Counted from the first letter of the stretch, positions 36,995-46,298 are shown. The stretch: DNA of 64,000 nt from Lentibacillus halodurans (GCF_900112045.1 NZ_FOJW01000006.1:62001-126000); one strand, 5' to 3'. The notes: a model not told the origin generated them from the letters alone. Numbers and translations are program-made.

Positions 36995-37760
36995 TCATCA
37001 ATTAGCAAAAGCATTGGAAGCAAAACGTTCGGCAGGTGAAAATATTGTTATCCCATATATTATGGCCGGCGATGGCGGTCTGGATATCCTGGAAGAGCGG
37101 ATCGGATTTCTTGAAGAATGCGGGGCGGCAGCTGTCGAACTCGGTATTCCCTTCTCAGATCCGGTAGCAGATGGGCCGACGATCCAGGATGCTGGCCAAC
37201 GGGCACTGCAAAATGGCACAACACTGCAAAGCGTTTTAGAAGCGTTGGAAAGCTTTAAAGAAAAACGTTCGATTCCGGTTATTCTGATGACATATATCAA
37301 TCCAATCTATACTTATGGAATGGAGCGCTTCGCCAAAGACTGTACAAACACCGGTGTGAATGGTGTCATTATTCCTGATTTGCCAATGGAAGAGGAAACC
37401 ATGATCACTGGCTCCCTAGAAAAACATGCGATTGCCAACATCCGACTGGCTGCTTTGACCAGCCCGGATGAACGGCTTTCCGAAATTGCCCAACGTACAG
37501 AAGGCTTCCTTTATGCCGTCTCTGTCACGGGAACGACCGGAGCCAGAAACACACACGGCAGTAACGTTAAAACATATTTGCAGAACCTAAAGAAAATGAC
37601 AGATACACCAGTTCTCGCCGGATTCGGTGTGTCCACCCCGGAGCAGGCCCATGAACTGGGTTCCAACTGTGATGGCGTGGTTATAGGGAGCAGAATGGTA
37701 GATTTATTTCACAGCGGCAGGACGGATGACATCAAGCAGCTGCTTCAAAAAAGCATTTAA
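36987..37760 (+). CDS. trpA: Tryptophan synthase alpha chain
   Basis: 257 residues, beta/alpha barrel cleaving indole-3-glycerol phosphate; passes indole to TrpB. Catalytic glutamate in [15 protein letters not shown], aspartate in that same block, and the flexible loop with [16 protein letters not shown] supports the ATG at 36987, 30 codons after a longer possible start. A GC-rich stem (37770-37794) follows as a weak terminator. Unlike B. subtilis, no hisC-tyrA-aroE follows. Confidence 0.96.
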   Translation: MCNHQLAKALEAKRSAGENIVIPYIMAGDGGLDILEERIGFLEECGAAAVELGIPFSDPVADGPTIQDAGQRALQNGTTLQSVLEALESFKEKRSIPVILMTYINPIYTYGMERFAKDCTNTGVNGVIIPDLPMEEETMITGSLEKHAIANIRLAALTSPDERLSEIAQRTEGFLYAVSVTGTTGARNTHGSNVKTYLQNLKKMTDTPVLAGFGVSTPEQAHELGSNCDGVVIGSRMVDLFHSGRTDDIKQLLQKSI

Positions 37761-37803
37761 AAAATTGTCGCCTGCTGGTATTTTCGGCAGGCGGCAGCAG
37801 CAT

Positions 37804-37998
37804 TTATTTCCCCTGCTTTTTCTTAGCCGCTTCGTATTCTTCCTTCGTGATCTCACCTTTTTCAAAACGTTCTTTCATCATTTCCAGCGAAGTTTGTCTT
37901 CTATTGCTGGTACGAGCATTAAACCGGTAGAGAATAATCGCTATCATAACCAAAATAATGATGCCCAAACCTAACCTGATATAACCTTCAGTCGTCAT
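37804..37998 (-). CDS. Small SHOCT-domain membrane protein
   Basis: 64 residues: one membrane helix (GLGIIILVMIAIILYRF, about 8-25), then a basic stretch and a SHOCT domain at the C-terminus (SLEMMKERFEKGEITKEEYE). GGAGGTGA decides the start at 37998. SHOCT domains are short helical hairpins of unknown, possibly oligomerising, role. Convergent with the trp operon. Confidence 0.82.
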   Translation of the reverse strand: MTTEGYIRLGLGIIILVMIAIILYRFNARTSNRRQTSLEMMKERFEKGEITKEEYEAAKKKQGK

Positions 37999-38069
37999 TA
38001 GATCACCTCCATTATTACTTTTCCCTGTCATAATCGATTTAAGCACTGAAAAATTTCCAAACAAAACCA

Positions 38070-38098
38070 TTGAATCAACACACAAAATGTATTATTAT
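38070..38098 (+). promoter_or_regulatory. Promoter of the tRNA pair
   Basis: TTGAAT (38070-38075), 17-base spacer, TATTAT (38093-38098), about 28 bases before tRNA-Thr. Confidence 0.65.
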
Positions 38099-38125
38099 TT
38101 TCAATGGACTTATTACATGTATTTT

Positions 38126-38200
38126 GCTGGTGTGGCGCAATGGCAGCGCGGCTCACTCGTAATGAGTAGGTTGGAGGTTCGAATCCTCTCACCAGCACCA
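38126..38200 (+). tRNA. tRNA-Thr (anticodon CGU)
   Basis: Acceptor arms GCTGGTG/CACCAGC, D-arm GCGC-loop-GCGC, anticodon loop CTCGTAA with CGT (reads ACG), T-arm GAGG-TTCGAAT-CCTC. The CCA end is encoded (38198-38200). Confidence 0.96.
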
Positions 38201-38204
38201 TTTT

Positions 38205-38294
38205 GGAGGAGTACCCAAGTCCGGCTGAAGGGGACGCACTCGAAATGCGTTAGGGCGTGTGAGCGCCGCGTGGGTTCGAATCCCACCTCCTCCG
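38205..38294 (+). tRNA. tRNA-Ser (anticodon CGA)
   Basis: Acceptor arms GGAGGAG/CTCCTCC, long variable arm (GGGCGTGTGAGCGCC region), anticodon loop ACTCGAAAT region with CGA (reads UCG), T-arm GTGGG-TTCGAAT-CCCAC. Discriminator G; no encoded CCA. Four bases after tRNA-Thr, so co-transcribed. Confidence 0.96.
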
Positions 38295-38320
38295 TTTCAA
38301 AATGTCACTCAAAGATTCAA

Positions 38321-38354
38321 GCAGGCGCAGTTATCAAAAACTACGCCTTTTTAT
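38321..38354 (+). terminator. Terminator of the tRNA transcript
   Basis: AGGCGCAGTT pairs with AACTACGCCT, loop ATCAAA, followed by T5. Confidence 0.85.
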
Positions 38355-38472
38355 TGTTTAACCCTCTTCACACAACCTCCACCCTTTTGACGTATAGGAA
38401 TAGAGTCTATCTCCAATCCCCCATTTCCATCCAACATCATAGACAACAATACAATCAAAATTTACTGTGAGC

Positions 38473-38481
38473 CATAGTATA
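38473..38481 (+). promoter_or_regulatory. Sigma-K-like -10 element before the cotW-like gene
   Basis: CATAGTATA fits the mother-cell sigma-K -10 consensus CATAnnnTA and lies about 34 bases before the start codon. A similar CATAGAGTA lies at 38835-38843 before the CotX-like gene. The -35 part is not clear. Confidence 0.45.
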
Positions 38482-38514
38482 AACTAAAACTTACAGAAAG
38501 CAGGTGACATGAAA

Positions 38515-38733
38515 ATGGACAGTAATTCATCCAATCACAATGCATTCCCCGACAAGGTTGTGAAAGTCATGATTGATGATATATTCCGACGAAACAATGT
38601 AAAACCTGAAGAAGTGAAAAACAATATATCGAATGAACAGAAACAAATGCTGCAAGAAATGGTTGAGGATTTAAGAGAACAGGTGGACCAATTTAATAAA
38701 GGGGAAAAAAATACGACAAAATCAGATGAATAA
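38515..38733 (+). CDS. Small CotW-like spore coat protein
   Basis: 72 residues, highly charged. The core DKVVKVMIDDIFRRNNVKPE and NISNEQKQMLQEMVEDL matches by eye the helical core of B. subtilis CotW, a protein of the insoluble spore coat encoded in the cotVWXYZ cluster. It is followed by two CotX-like genes, as that cluster would predict. GCAGGTGA fits the ATG at 38515 better than the one at 38509. A strong terminator isolates it. Confidence 0.6.
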   Translation: MDSNSSNHNAFPDKVVKVMIDDIFRRNNVKPEEVKNNISNEQKQMLQEMVEDLREQVDQFNKGEKNTTKSDE

Positions 38734-38740
38734 AGAGTCT

Positions 38741-38782
38741 ATTAAAGAAAACACCCATTTCATAGGTGTTTTCTTTAATTTT
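38741..38782 (+). terminator. Strong terminator after the cotW-like gene
   Basis: Perfect 15-bp stem ATTAAAGAAAACACC/GGTGTTTTCTTTAAT, loop CATTTCATA, followed by TTT. Confidence 0.85.
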
Positions 38783-38870
38783 GCCAAAAAACGAGAATCT
38801 AGTGAATGTGTACAATCTGATTAGTAGGACCATCCATAGAGTAATATTAACTAACGAAAGGAGTGTTAAT

Positions 38871-39467
38871 ATGACATCATATAAAAGACACGATACCACG
38901 AACCCCTTCGGAAACAAAAGCAAGTATTTTTACCTTAGGGATAAACGCAAACACGGTCATCAATGCTGTCAGGATTGTGGAACCACCAACTGTGCCCCTG
39001 GCTGCAACCAATGCGATAGATGCAGGGATGAACACAAGCACCATGATCGTCATGATCAGCATAACCAATTTGAAATGGTCGAAGTTGATCCCAATGCAAC
39101 CGTTTCCCAAGAAGGCGGACAATACGCTTTTATGGACCAGGAATCCGCAGAAATAATCTGGGTGAAGGAGTCCTGTGATATTACGGTTGATTCAAGAGAC
39201 ACACAGATAGGTGTTTCCCTTCAGGCAAGTTTGCAGCTGGCAATCGCACTGGTACTGAATATTGCTATTGCAGACTCGGGAAGAAGTGAAGCCGTATCAC
39301 AGGACCTTATGCAGTATTTTAATGCCGATCAAATCAATAAACAAAAAATCTTCATCTATAACACCAAAGACGCTACTGTCACAACGAGAGACACAGATCT
39401 TGCCATCAATATTCAAGTTCTGCTGCAATTACTCATCACCCTGGTCGTCATGGTTGATATTTTATAA
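38871..39467 (+). CDS. CotX-family spore coat protein with Cys/His-rich head
   Basis: 198 residues. Residues about 28-65 are rich in cysteine and histidine (CCQDCGTTNCAPGCNQC, then HKHHDRHDQH). Two Coat_X-type repeats follow: TVSQEGGQY with WVKESCDITVDSRDTQIGVSLQ, and IFIYNTKDATVTTRDTDLAINIQ. The conserved hydrophobic strand LQLAIALVLNIAIADS is in between. CotX proteins are cross-linked in the outer coat/crust and set spore surface character. GAAAGGAG supports the ATG at 38871. Expected late in sporulation. Confidence 0.82.
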   Translation: MTSYKRHDTTNPFGNKSKYFYLRDKRKHGHQCCQDCGTTNCAPGCNQCDRCRDEHKHHDRHDQHNQFEMVEVDPNATVSQEGGQYAFMDQESAEIIWVKESCDITVDSRDTQIGVSLQASLQLAIALVLNIAIADSGRSEAVSQDLMQYFNADQINKQKIFIYNTKDATVTTRDTDLAINIQVLLQLLITLVVMVDIL

Positions 39468-39492
39468 AAATAATGGAAGGAGTTGTAAAACG

Positions 39493-39930
39493 ATGAGTCA
39501 TATGACCAAAACAAAATGGCGTGCACTGGATCATTGTGATGAAAGTGATCGAAATAATGCAACTGTAACGCAGGACGCGGATCAATCGGTATCCAATCAG
39601 CAAGTATCAGACGAGTGGATTATCATTAAGGACTCCCAGAATATCGATGTCACAACCACCGACAGACAAGTCGCTGCCTCCTTACAGCTTGGTATTGAGG
39701 CGGCCATTGCAGTCGTTATTAATATTGCCATCGCCGACGGAACTCAATCAGAAGGCATCACACAAGACTTCAGACAAATGATTAATACAAGACAGGGCAA
39801 CCGCCAAAAAACAATTGTTGAACAATCAAGGGATATTCAAATCACCACAACGGATACGGATATTGCGATTAATATCCAATTGTTATTCCAGATTCTTGTT
39901 GCTATCGTTGCCAGCTTGGATATTCTTTAA
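39493..39930 (+). CDS. CotX/CotV-family spore coat protein
   Basis: 145 residues with the same two repeats as its neighbour (WIIIKDSQNIDVTTTDRQVA, IVEQSRDIQITTTDTDIA and the hydrophobic AAIAVVINIAIADG), but without the cysteine/histidine head. It starts with basic MSHMTKTKWRALDHC. Likely a tandem duplicate, co-transcribed 25 bases after the first. GGAAGGAG precedes the ATG. Confidence 0.82.
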   Translation: MSHMTKTKWRALDHCDESDRNNATVTQDADQSVSNQQVSDEWIIIKDSQNIDVTTTDRQVAASLQLGIEAAIAVVINIAIADGTQSEGITQDFRQMINTRQGNRQKTIVEQSRDIQITTTDTDIAINIQLLFQILVAIVASLDIL

Positions 39931-40083
39931 TGTCATAAAAACATTCCGGGGAAATTGGGAGATTGAGGCAGGGAAACTGCTTAAATAAACTATCAACAGC
40001 CAACCCCCTCCCCCGGAACTCATGATTTCTCTCAATATTTTGCAGAGATCACTTACAATTAATAACGAAAGGATGAGTGAAAA

Positions 40084-40467
40084 ATGGCTAATCTGACAAA
40101 TCGCCAGCGAAATCTATTGCAACTGGCTAATCAATTATCTCAAAATTTAGTTGATGTCAACAATACGAATACAAATACGAACACGAATAGCAGCCTGAAT
40201 AATAATGTTTCCATTGATTTGCCAGGCTTCGATTTAAATGCCGGATTAAACTTGGGTCTTGGCAGAGGAAATGGAACAGATACCCCGACAACCCTCAGGG
40301 AAGTGCTGATGGAACTGGTAAACGAGCAAGTGGAGGTTACCACCCCGTTTGGCCCGGTATCCGGGACATTGATCGCTGTAAGGGATGACTATATTGTTTT
40401 AATTGAAACGAACGGCAATCAAGTACTGGTCCGTATTGAAAATATTGAACTGGTCAGTGAATTATAA
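40084..40467 (+). CDS. DUF2642-type coat-associated protein with Asn/Thr repeat
   Basis: 127 residues. The head is helical; residues about 26-40 are a low-complexity N/T run (NTNTNTNTNS), then a G/L/N linker, then a C-terminal Sm-like small barrel: VEVTTPFGPVSGTLIAVRDDYIVLIET and VLVRIENIELVSEL, the DUF2642 pattern seen in spore coat-associated bacillus proteins. ACGAAAGG precedes the ATG. Placed between CotX-like genes and a second DUF2642 gene. No enzyme role expected. Confidence 0.7.
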   Translation: MANLTNRQRNLLQLANQLSQNLVDVNNTNTNTNTNSSLNNNVSIDLPGFDLNAGLNLGLGRGNGTDTPTTLREVLMELVNEQVEVTTPFGPVSGTLIAVRDDYIVLIETNGNQVLVRIENIELVSEL

Positions 40468-40480
40468 AGGAGGGATTCAA

Positions 40481-40696
40481 ATGTTTCAGGATACGTTTGC
40501 AAACGAATTGGCTACACGTGTCGGTTCAATGGTCGAAGTAGCTACCGATAACAATTTAATAGAAGGCATTCTCTCTACCGTTACGGCAGATTTGGTACTT
40601 GTTATTGAAGTTAATGGTGGTTATGGGGAAAATACGACACTATACCTGTCAGTAGATGCTATCAACTTCGTCCGTTTTCCTTCTGCTACAGCATAG
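40481..40696 (+). CDS. Second DUF2642-type small protein
   Basis: 71 residues consisting of a single small barrel: RVGSMVEVATDNNLIEGILSTVTADLVLVIEV and YLSVDAINFVRF. It lacks the N/T-rich linker of the upstream gene, from which it is 13 bases distant. AAGGAGGG is well placed. Probably part of the same coat unit, and a terminator follows. Confidence 0.65.
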   Translation: MFQDTFANELATRVGSMVEVATDNNLIEGILSTVTADLVLVIEVNGGYGENTTLYLSVDAINFVRFPSATA

Positions 40697-40728
40697 CTCC
40701 AGGCACATGACCAAGCACCTAACATTGC

Positions 40729-40760
40729 CTCCCCCGGTTCAACACTGCCGGGGGATTTTC
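40729..40760. terminator. Terminator between the coat cluster and the GT2 gene
   Basis: TCCCCCGG pairs with CCGGGGGA, loop TTCAACACTG, then TTTTC. Can serve both convergent genes. Confidence 0.7.
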
Positions 40761-40803
40761 GTCTTAAAACCAGTGGTTAAAAAAATGGCCAGTATTCCTT
40801 CCA

Positions 40804-42081
40804 TTATTCAAGTGATTTTAAAAATTTTTCCCAGCTGACGTGGTTTTGTTTGGTAATGCTTTCTTTGTGTTCCCGGACATTATATACGGTAAAATCCCGA
40901 TATAGAAACCGGCCGTTGCTGATTAACCGGTTTAAAACACTGACATCTTCGTATAGCCTGCCATCTGCAAAATCAATAACCGGAAAGCCATCTGCCTTTT
41001 TGAGTGAAGAAGTACGATAGACGCGCGGTCCCAGCGGAAAACGGTATGACAAAAGGTCCTTTCTCCCCCTGATGAAGTTTCCTTTAGCAATACCTTTAAA
41101 CAGCACGTCATCTTTCAACTGTTTCCATTTTCTGAGATTGCCGTATAAAACCGACACATCATTCGGAAGATCCGCGAGATGTTTGTTGATGACTGAAACC
41201 GCATCAGGATCAAGCCAGTCGTCAGCATCCAGTTCCAATATAAAATCAGTTGTAACATAAGGCAGTAACTCATTTAATGCCCGAGCCTTTCCCCCGTTCT
41301 TTTTACGAAATACCTTTACCCGCCGATCATCATGATAGTACAAAAGCCGCTGATGGGTACTGTCAATGGATCCGTCATCCATGATCAGTAACTGCTCTGG
41401 CTGTTCGTTTTGCAACAGACTGGAAACAACAGCCGTTTGGACATATGCTGCCATGTTGTAAGCTGACATGATAATTGAAAGGCTGGGGTGGTGCGTTTTG
41501 ACTTTTTCAAGCTGGTATTTTTGGATGATTGTTTGTTTTTCGATCGTATTTCTGGCGTTACTTTTCCTGGCTTCCTTAATGAGACCTTCTTTAAAATGTT
41601 TCTTTGAATTTTCAACCCGAGAAAGCCAGACAGGAAAAAGCATCTCCTTGAAAGGCAGCTCTGAAGATGACATCAACGGATGCTCTTTTAGAAATGACGT
41701 CCGAACGAGTAAAGGGTGCTGAATAGCCATGTTCCGGTTATATTTAAAAGTGCCTAAAACAGACTTGTTCTGGGTAAGCTGCAGAGAATTAGACGTGTTG
41801 GCAGCGGAAAGATAATCAGTGCCGGTCAGCCACAACACATAGGTTGTATCGATCGTATGGATGAAATCTTGCAATATGTCTCCGGCGTCCTGATCTTCAA
41901 TTGGCACAGAGCGAATTCGGTCGGACCAATCAATCTCAGGCACGAGCTTAAAAGCGCTCTCTCCTTGCTGAAAAACGATCACCGAGTTCAGTCTGGAACG
42001 AATGGGGGTTAGCGACATAAGTGCTTTAGACAATACTGCCTGATCAGCATAATGAACGAGGATGGCCGTTATATCGTTCAA
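40804..42081 (-). CDS. Family 2 glycosyltransferase
   Basis: 425 residues. The N-terminal 200 residues look like a second, degenerate GT-A-like domain (DITAILVHYADQAVLSKAL, WLTGTDYLSA). The C-terminal half is a clear GT2: SLSIIMSAYNMAAYVQTAV, LLIMDDGSIDSTHQ, NGGKARALNELL and the DXD motif ELDADDWLD; GPRVYRT and YEDVSVLNRL follow. GGAGG places the start at a TTG (42081). Its position next to coat genes suggests spore surface glycosylation, which is inference. Confidence 0.8.
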   Translation of the reverse strand: MNDITAILVHYADQAVLSKALMSLTPIRSRLNSVIVFQQGESAFKLVPEIDWSDRIRSVPIEDQDAGDILQDFIHTIDTTYVLWLTGTDYLSAANTSNSLQLTQNKSVLGTFKYNRNMAIQHPLLVRTSFLKEHPLMSSSELPFKEMLFPVWLSRVENSKKHFKEGLIKEARKSNARNTIEKQTIIQKYQLEKVKTHHPSLSIIMSAYNMAAYVQTAVVSSLLQNEQPEQLLIMDDGSIDSTHQRLLYYHDDRRVKVFRKKNGGKARALNELLPYVTTDFILELDADDWLDPDAVSVINKHLADLPNDVSVLYGNLRKWKQLKDDVLFKGIAKGNFIRGRKDLLSYRFPLGPRVYRTSSLKKADGFPVIDFADGRLYEDVSVLNRLISNGRFLYRDFTVYNVREHKESITKQNHVSWEKFLKSLE

Positions 42082-42602
42082 ACTGAATTCCTCCAATCAT
42101 GTGACATACCTCTAAAAAACTTATAATACCCAAGTATAATTTGTATGAACCGGAACAAATGTATATACCACTTAATCTAATTCAACATTTTTCCAATATT
42201 TGTATCATTATCACCTTTCCTGAAGAAATATGTCATCTGTCCCGGTATACTAGAAGATGTGCCAATCTCTTGGTAGAAATGCCGATTCAATTTGGTATGC
42301 GATTCATAACATATAGTAATCGATACAAGGCCTTGTTGAGAGTCACATCCCATGAGTTTTACCCTTGGAAGCCGGCTGACCACCGGCTTTCCAAACTCAC
42401 ACTTTATTTAAAGTTTGATTCCAATGCCGAATACGAGTCGTTTTGGCAGTATGAATATCCCTTTTCACATAGAGTACAAATAACATAAGCGTTAACCGTA
42501 AAATGTGTATAAAAAACACTCAGAATTGTGAAGGGCCAATCGTTTTAAGCTTCCTTTTTCTACTTTTAACGGGGATTATTAATAAGCAGGAAATTTTGGC
42601 AA
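42082..42602. other. Intergenic region without a gene
   Basis: No supported gene. A stem-loop TTGGAAGCCGG/CCGGCTTTCCAA lies at 42365-42394, without a T tract. A 115-codon open stretch here is not protein-like. Confidence 0.6.
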
Positions 42603-43182
42603 GGCTGGGACACAATTAAAACTTTCCACGCTAAAGACGAACGATTACAAGGCAGGAAGTGCAGCATTTTACTTTTTCAACAGTCACATCCAATTCATCG
42701 TTGATACCACTGCGAAAGCGTGACAATTTGTTCCTTCCATTCTGATGTTAGTTGCGTACGATCATTCGCTCCGGCAGCATACTGCGCTCATGTTGGGGTG
42801 CTGATTGTTGAAAGAAAAGAACTTATAGAACGATATTCATTGAACTTGCTGTCACCTGATGAGAACACGATTCTAAGCTGCGGAAAAATGCAACACGCCT
42901 GGGGGAACAGCGCGAGCCGAAGATCCACTTTGCCAAGTTTTCTTGGCAAAGTTAGCTGAGGCCGTGCCCCCAGAAAGGGCGTATTTTTCCGCAGCGACCA
43001 TCATGCACTCACCAACAAAAGCATGGAAGAATGCAAATCTAAGACCAAGTGACTTCTCAGTTGATGGATCATGCGCAACAAATGTTCAAACATACCTCAA
43101 AAGATAAATCCGAACTGTTCCCATCATAGTGGAATCATCGTTCGAATTTATCTTTGGCTTATATCCTTTTATCCCTGCCTCG
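42603..43182. repeat. Dispersed repeat B (short form)
   Basis: About 580 bases, similar over its length to repeat C at 53521-54184, same orientation. It opens with GGCTGGGACACAATTAAAAC and closes with CTTTTATCCCTGCCTCG. It lacks the 104-bp palindromic unit present in C: here GCATACTGCG runs directly into CTCATGTTGG. Copies differ also near 42679-42715. No intact ORF. Confidence 0.8.
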
Positions 43183-43188
43183 CCCATT

Positions 43189-44382
43189 TTACTCAACAGA
43201 TAATTCATAAAAATGAAGCGAAGCATCCTGTCCAACAGGTTCGTCAAGCTTAATTTTTCCTTCAAACAGGGTATTACCGGATGTTAAATCAAGCACGAGC
43301 AGTCGTCGCGGAGCTTGCTGATTTCTTGTCAGCATATACGCCTTATCATTTTTGATGCGGGTGATACTTCCAAGCTTTTCAGTTTCTTCATAAGACGTCG
43401 GAACCTCTATTTCACTGGTGATTTGTTCTGTTTCCAAGTCATACTGTACAATCTGTTGCTGACTCCCGAAGTAAAGCGTCGTATTGTCGCGGTCCAAAAT
43501 ATCTTGATCCACTAATGATTCCGGGAGTTCCAACGATCTCGTTTCTTCTGTCTCCGGATCATAGATGATATAGTTGTTCGTTACGTCTTGAGCCGGCTGT
43601 TCTGCTCCCGAGTTCTGATCATCGTCCAGTCCACTCGTCCGTGTCGTTTTTTTAAAGATTACATCATCATGGGAGGCTGTCTCATCAGAGTCGGTTACCA
43701 TGTTAAAATACGTTCGTTCACTCTCCTGTATATCACCAGATATCATCGTATCATCACCGGTAATATCCTGATCAGGAATATCAAACCGGTAAAGGTGTGC
43801 TTCTTCTCCTCCATCCCTTGGATAATTGCGCGTCATAACATGTAATTCATCATCCGTCATTTGCACATCTTGCACCTGTACTTGGGCATACATGGCTCTG
43901 TTCGGGACAGGAACTGTAAACGACGTTGTTTCGTCATTTTTTTTATCCAAAACCGCAATATCAAACTTGATTTCACCTCGTCCAGGCATCGTTTGATTGA
44001 TCACGTTCGCATAAGCGAGTGTATCTGCTGTTTCCATGTAAGAAGAAATACTTCCGCCTTTACCACGCATAAAATTCCTGTGTGCTTGCTGCAACTGAAG
44101 AATCCTTTCATGGAAAAAACCGTTCCTGAAACGTTTGAAAAAGGATTGTTCGCTGCCGTATGTGGTTCCTTCTACATCGACCTGTACAGACTCATCCATG
44201 GCATTGCCAAGCATGTAGCTCCCGCTTATCGTAACTGGCTCCATTTCATCCTCGTTTCCGCTCACTTTTTCAACCGTTATATCCTGCAGACCATTTGCTG
44301 CGATAGCTGATTGGATATAAAACGTCCCAATCGTCAGCACAACTAGCAATATGACTGCGATTAATCGCCAATATCGTTTCAT
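43189..44382 (-). CDS. Membrane-anchored extracytoplasmic protein of the ABC operon
   Basis: 397 residues: one N-terminal hydrophobic segment (about 8-28, signal anchor or signal peptide) and a large acidic outside part. The C-terminal half has strand-rich repeats such as NNYIIYDPETEETRSLELPESL and TLYFGSQQQIVQYDLETEQI, resembling beta-propeller blades. Not recognised as an enzyme. It is the last gene of the GntR-ABC operon, 13 bases after the permease, so it may sense or regulate the transporter from outside. Confidence 0.7.
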   Translation of the reverse strand: MKRYWRLIAVILLVVLTIGTFYIQSAIAANGLQDITVEKVSGNEDEMEPVTISGSYMLGNAMDESVQVDVEGTTYGSEQSFFKRFRNGFFHERILQLQQAHRNFMRGKGGSISSYMETADTLAYANVINQTMPGRGEIKFDIAVLDKKNDETTSFTVPVPNRAMYAQVQVQDVQMTDDELHVMTRNYPRDGGEEAHLYRFDIPDQDITGDDTMISGDIQESERTYFNMVTDSDETASHDDVIFKKTTRTSGLDDDQNSGAEQPAQDVTNNYIIYDPETEETRSLELPESLVDQDILDRDNTTLYFGSQQQIVQYDLETEQITSEIEVPTSYEETEKLGSITRIKNDKAYMLTRNQQAPRRLLVLDLTSGNTLFEGKIKLDEPVGQDASLHFYELSVE

Positions 44383-44395
44383 TCAATAACCCCTC

Positions 44396-45226
44396 TCATA
44401 CTGTGATTTTTTTCGTCAGTAAGTAATGACCCATCCAAAGAGTCAAGGCTGTCAAGATCAGCCCCAATCCAACTTCAAGGCCGAATGTTTCCAACGGATA
44501 CAAGTAATAATGATCCATAAAAGCAGTGGCCAAAAGCGGTGACAGCATGATGATAGCGGAAATAGCAGCATACCCGATCCCAAGAAATATCCCTTTCCAC
44601 TTGAAACTGCGCTCGAACAATATAGCTGTGAACAAAACGGATACCGCCATAAACCCGGCACCATAATACAGGATAAATTCTGTAAAGGATTGCGGAACGA
44701 GTATAGATAAATAATCCCACTTAACAATCTGACCAACTGTCATATCCGTTCTGAAATCCGCCGGAACCATCCACTTCAGCACACTATTTTCCAGAGGCAG
44801 GATAATAAGCTGTACGGATACAAGCCCGAGCACCATCAACACAATTGAAGTCGCTTTGGCAAGGTAAACATTCAGCCGGGCTGTCGGCAGCATCAGCAAT
44901 CGATAAATGAACGTGTTTTTTCCAAGCCAGTCACGATACCAGATCATAAAAATATAAAATAACAATGCTGCCGCACATACTGCAATCGGCCCCGTGAACC
45001 ATAGACCCCGGGCAAAGTCCAAAAATGACATGGCACCATATTGTTCAATAAACTGTGCTGCCGATAGCATTTCTTCATTGATGGCCTGATTGGCTTTATC
45101 CATGTACGCATTGGCTGTCACGATCACGCCTGCAGCCTGAACAATGACCGTCAGCGCAATCAGCACCAGGTATATGTTCATAAAGCGATTTAATTCAAAG
45201 TTTACTAATTTCAGGAAACGATTCAT
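44396..45226 (-). CDS. ABC-2-type transporter permease
   Basis: 276 residues with six membrane segments (for example YLVLIALTVIVQAAGVIV near the start, and four or more in the second half). No substrate-binding motif. It overlaps the ATPase gene by 4 bases (ATGA), so the two form one exporter-type transporter. Regulator type suggests wall-antibiotic or envelope-stress response by analogy with ytr. Confidence 0.8.
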   Translation of the reverse strand: MNRFLKLVNFELNRFMNIYLVLIALTVIVQAAGVIVTANAYMDKANQAINEEMLSAAQFIEQYGAMSFLDFARGLWFTGPIAVCAAALLFYIFMIWYRDWLGKNTFIYRLLMLPTARLNVYLAKATSIVLMVLGLVSVQLIILPLENSVLKWMVPADFRTDMTVGQIVKWDYLSILVPQSFTEFILYYGAGFMAVSVLFTAILFERSFKWKGIFLGIGYAAISAIIMLSPLLATAFMDHYYLYPLETFGLEVGLGLILTALTLWMGHYLLTKKITV

Positions 45227-45912
45227 TGCTGATACACCTCTCTCATCACATCAACGACTGATTTGCCTTCTGTTTCTCGTACTTCCTCACTGTTAAATTC
45301 CGTTAACACCTTCCCTTCATCCAAAAGCACTGCTTTATCAATCAAGTGCTCAATATCATTGATTTCATGCGTCGTAATAATGACGCCCCTATCTTCAACC
45401 AAGTGGCTCGTAAACACTTCAGCAATCTGCTCCCGGCTGAAAATGTCGATCCCTGAGAATGGCTCATCCATCAGTAAATAGTCAACATCGAGCGCCAGTC
45501 CAAGCAATAAGTTAACTTTAGCCCGATTCCCTTTCGACAGATTATTGATTTTCTCACTTTCCTGCAGCTTGAAAAAATCTAGCAATTCCGTTGCGCGCTC
45601 CTGATTCCAGCTGTCGTAAAAGTCCGTCATAAACTGCATCGATTCAGCAATCGTCATGTTCGGCTGCATAATAATAGCATCCGGAATAAAGGTGATTTGT
45701 TCATAGCTTTGTTTACCAATGGACTCACCATTCATAAGTATCTGACCGCCATTAAGCGGTGTCAGGTTCATGATCGCATTCATGATTGTCGTTTTGCCGA
45801 CACCATTTATCCCGATGATACAAGTGATTTTACCTTTTTCAGCCGTAAAGGATACCCCATTCAGAACCTGTTTGCGTCCGAATTTTTTCTTAATATCGTT
45901 TACTTCAATCAT
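45223..45912 (-). CDS. ABC transporter ATP-binding protein
   Basis: 229 residues. Walker A GINGVGKTT, signature here is NLSKGNRAKV (in place of LSGGQ), Walker B YLLMDEPFSGID, switch TTHEI. The LSKG signature is common in YtrB/CcmA-like exporters of the ABC-2 group. Directly follows the GntR regulator gene after 11 bases. Confidence 0.88.
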   Translation of the reverse strand: MIEVNDIKKKFGRKQVLNGVSFTAEKGKITCIIGINGVGKTTIMNAIMNLTPLNGGQILMNGESIGKQSYEQITFIPDAIIMQPNMTIAESMQFMTDFYDSWNQERATELLDFFKLQESEKINNLSKGNRAKVNLLLGLALDVDYLLMDEPFSGIDIFSREQIAEVFTSHLVEDRGVIITTHEINDIEHLIDKAVLLDEGKVLTEFNSEEVRETEGKSVVDVMREVYQQ

Positions 45913-45923
45913 ATATAAACCTC

Positions 45924-46298
45924 CTATTTATCGTCCTCGTTTTCAAATGTCTCTTTAACCAAATCCAGCACTTCGTCAACCGGAACATTAATCGACCGGA
46001 TCGAACTGACAAAATCATCCACCGCTTCCATAATCAGTTCCTGCCTGACAGATTTGAGGATCGCTTCATCTTTCGTAATCTTACTCGGCAAATTCCGTTC
46101 TGTGTAAATCAAACCCGCTTCCTCCATTTCTTTGTAAGCCCGCTGTGCGGTATTTGGATTGATTTTTAATCTGTTCGCCAGCTCCCGCCGTGACGGGATT
46201 TCCTGCCCCGATTCAAACATACCAGTCGCAATCTGCTCCTTGAAATACCGGATGACCTGCACATAAACCGGATCCCGTTTATTAAACATTACATTCAT
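45924..46298 (-). CDS. GntR-family regulator, YtrA type
   Basis: 124 residues. Winged-helix domain in the first 75 residues (YVQVIRYFKEQIATGMFESGQEIPSRRELANRLKINPNTAQRAYKEMEEAG), followed by a short C-terminal dimerisation helix pair, as in YtrA. GGGAGATG supports the ATG at 46298. It probably represses its own operon through three TGTATTA-N6-TAATACA dyads upstream. Confidence 0.88.
   Translation of the reverse strand: MNVMFNKRDPVYVQVIRYFKEQIATGMFESGQEIPSRRELANRLKINPNTAQRAYKEMEEAGLIYTERNLPSKITKDEAILKSVRQELIMEAVDDFVSSIRSINVPVDEVLDLVKETFENEDDK

Noticed and set aside
42141-42488. 115-codon open frame on the plus strand, and a 68-codon one opposite
   Set aside because: No ribosome site, mixed composition and no protein-like pattern; an intact stem-loop crosses both.
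42720-42959. Open frame shared with one at 53799-54044 in repeats B and C
   Set aside because: Frame and ends differ between copies, and there is no ribosome site; substitutions are not codon-biased by eye.
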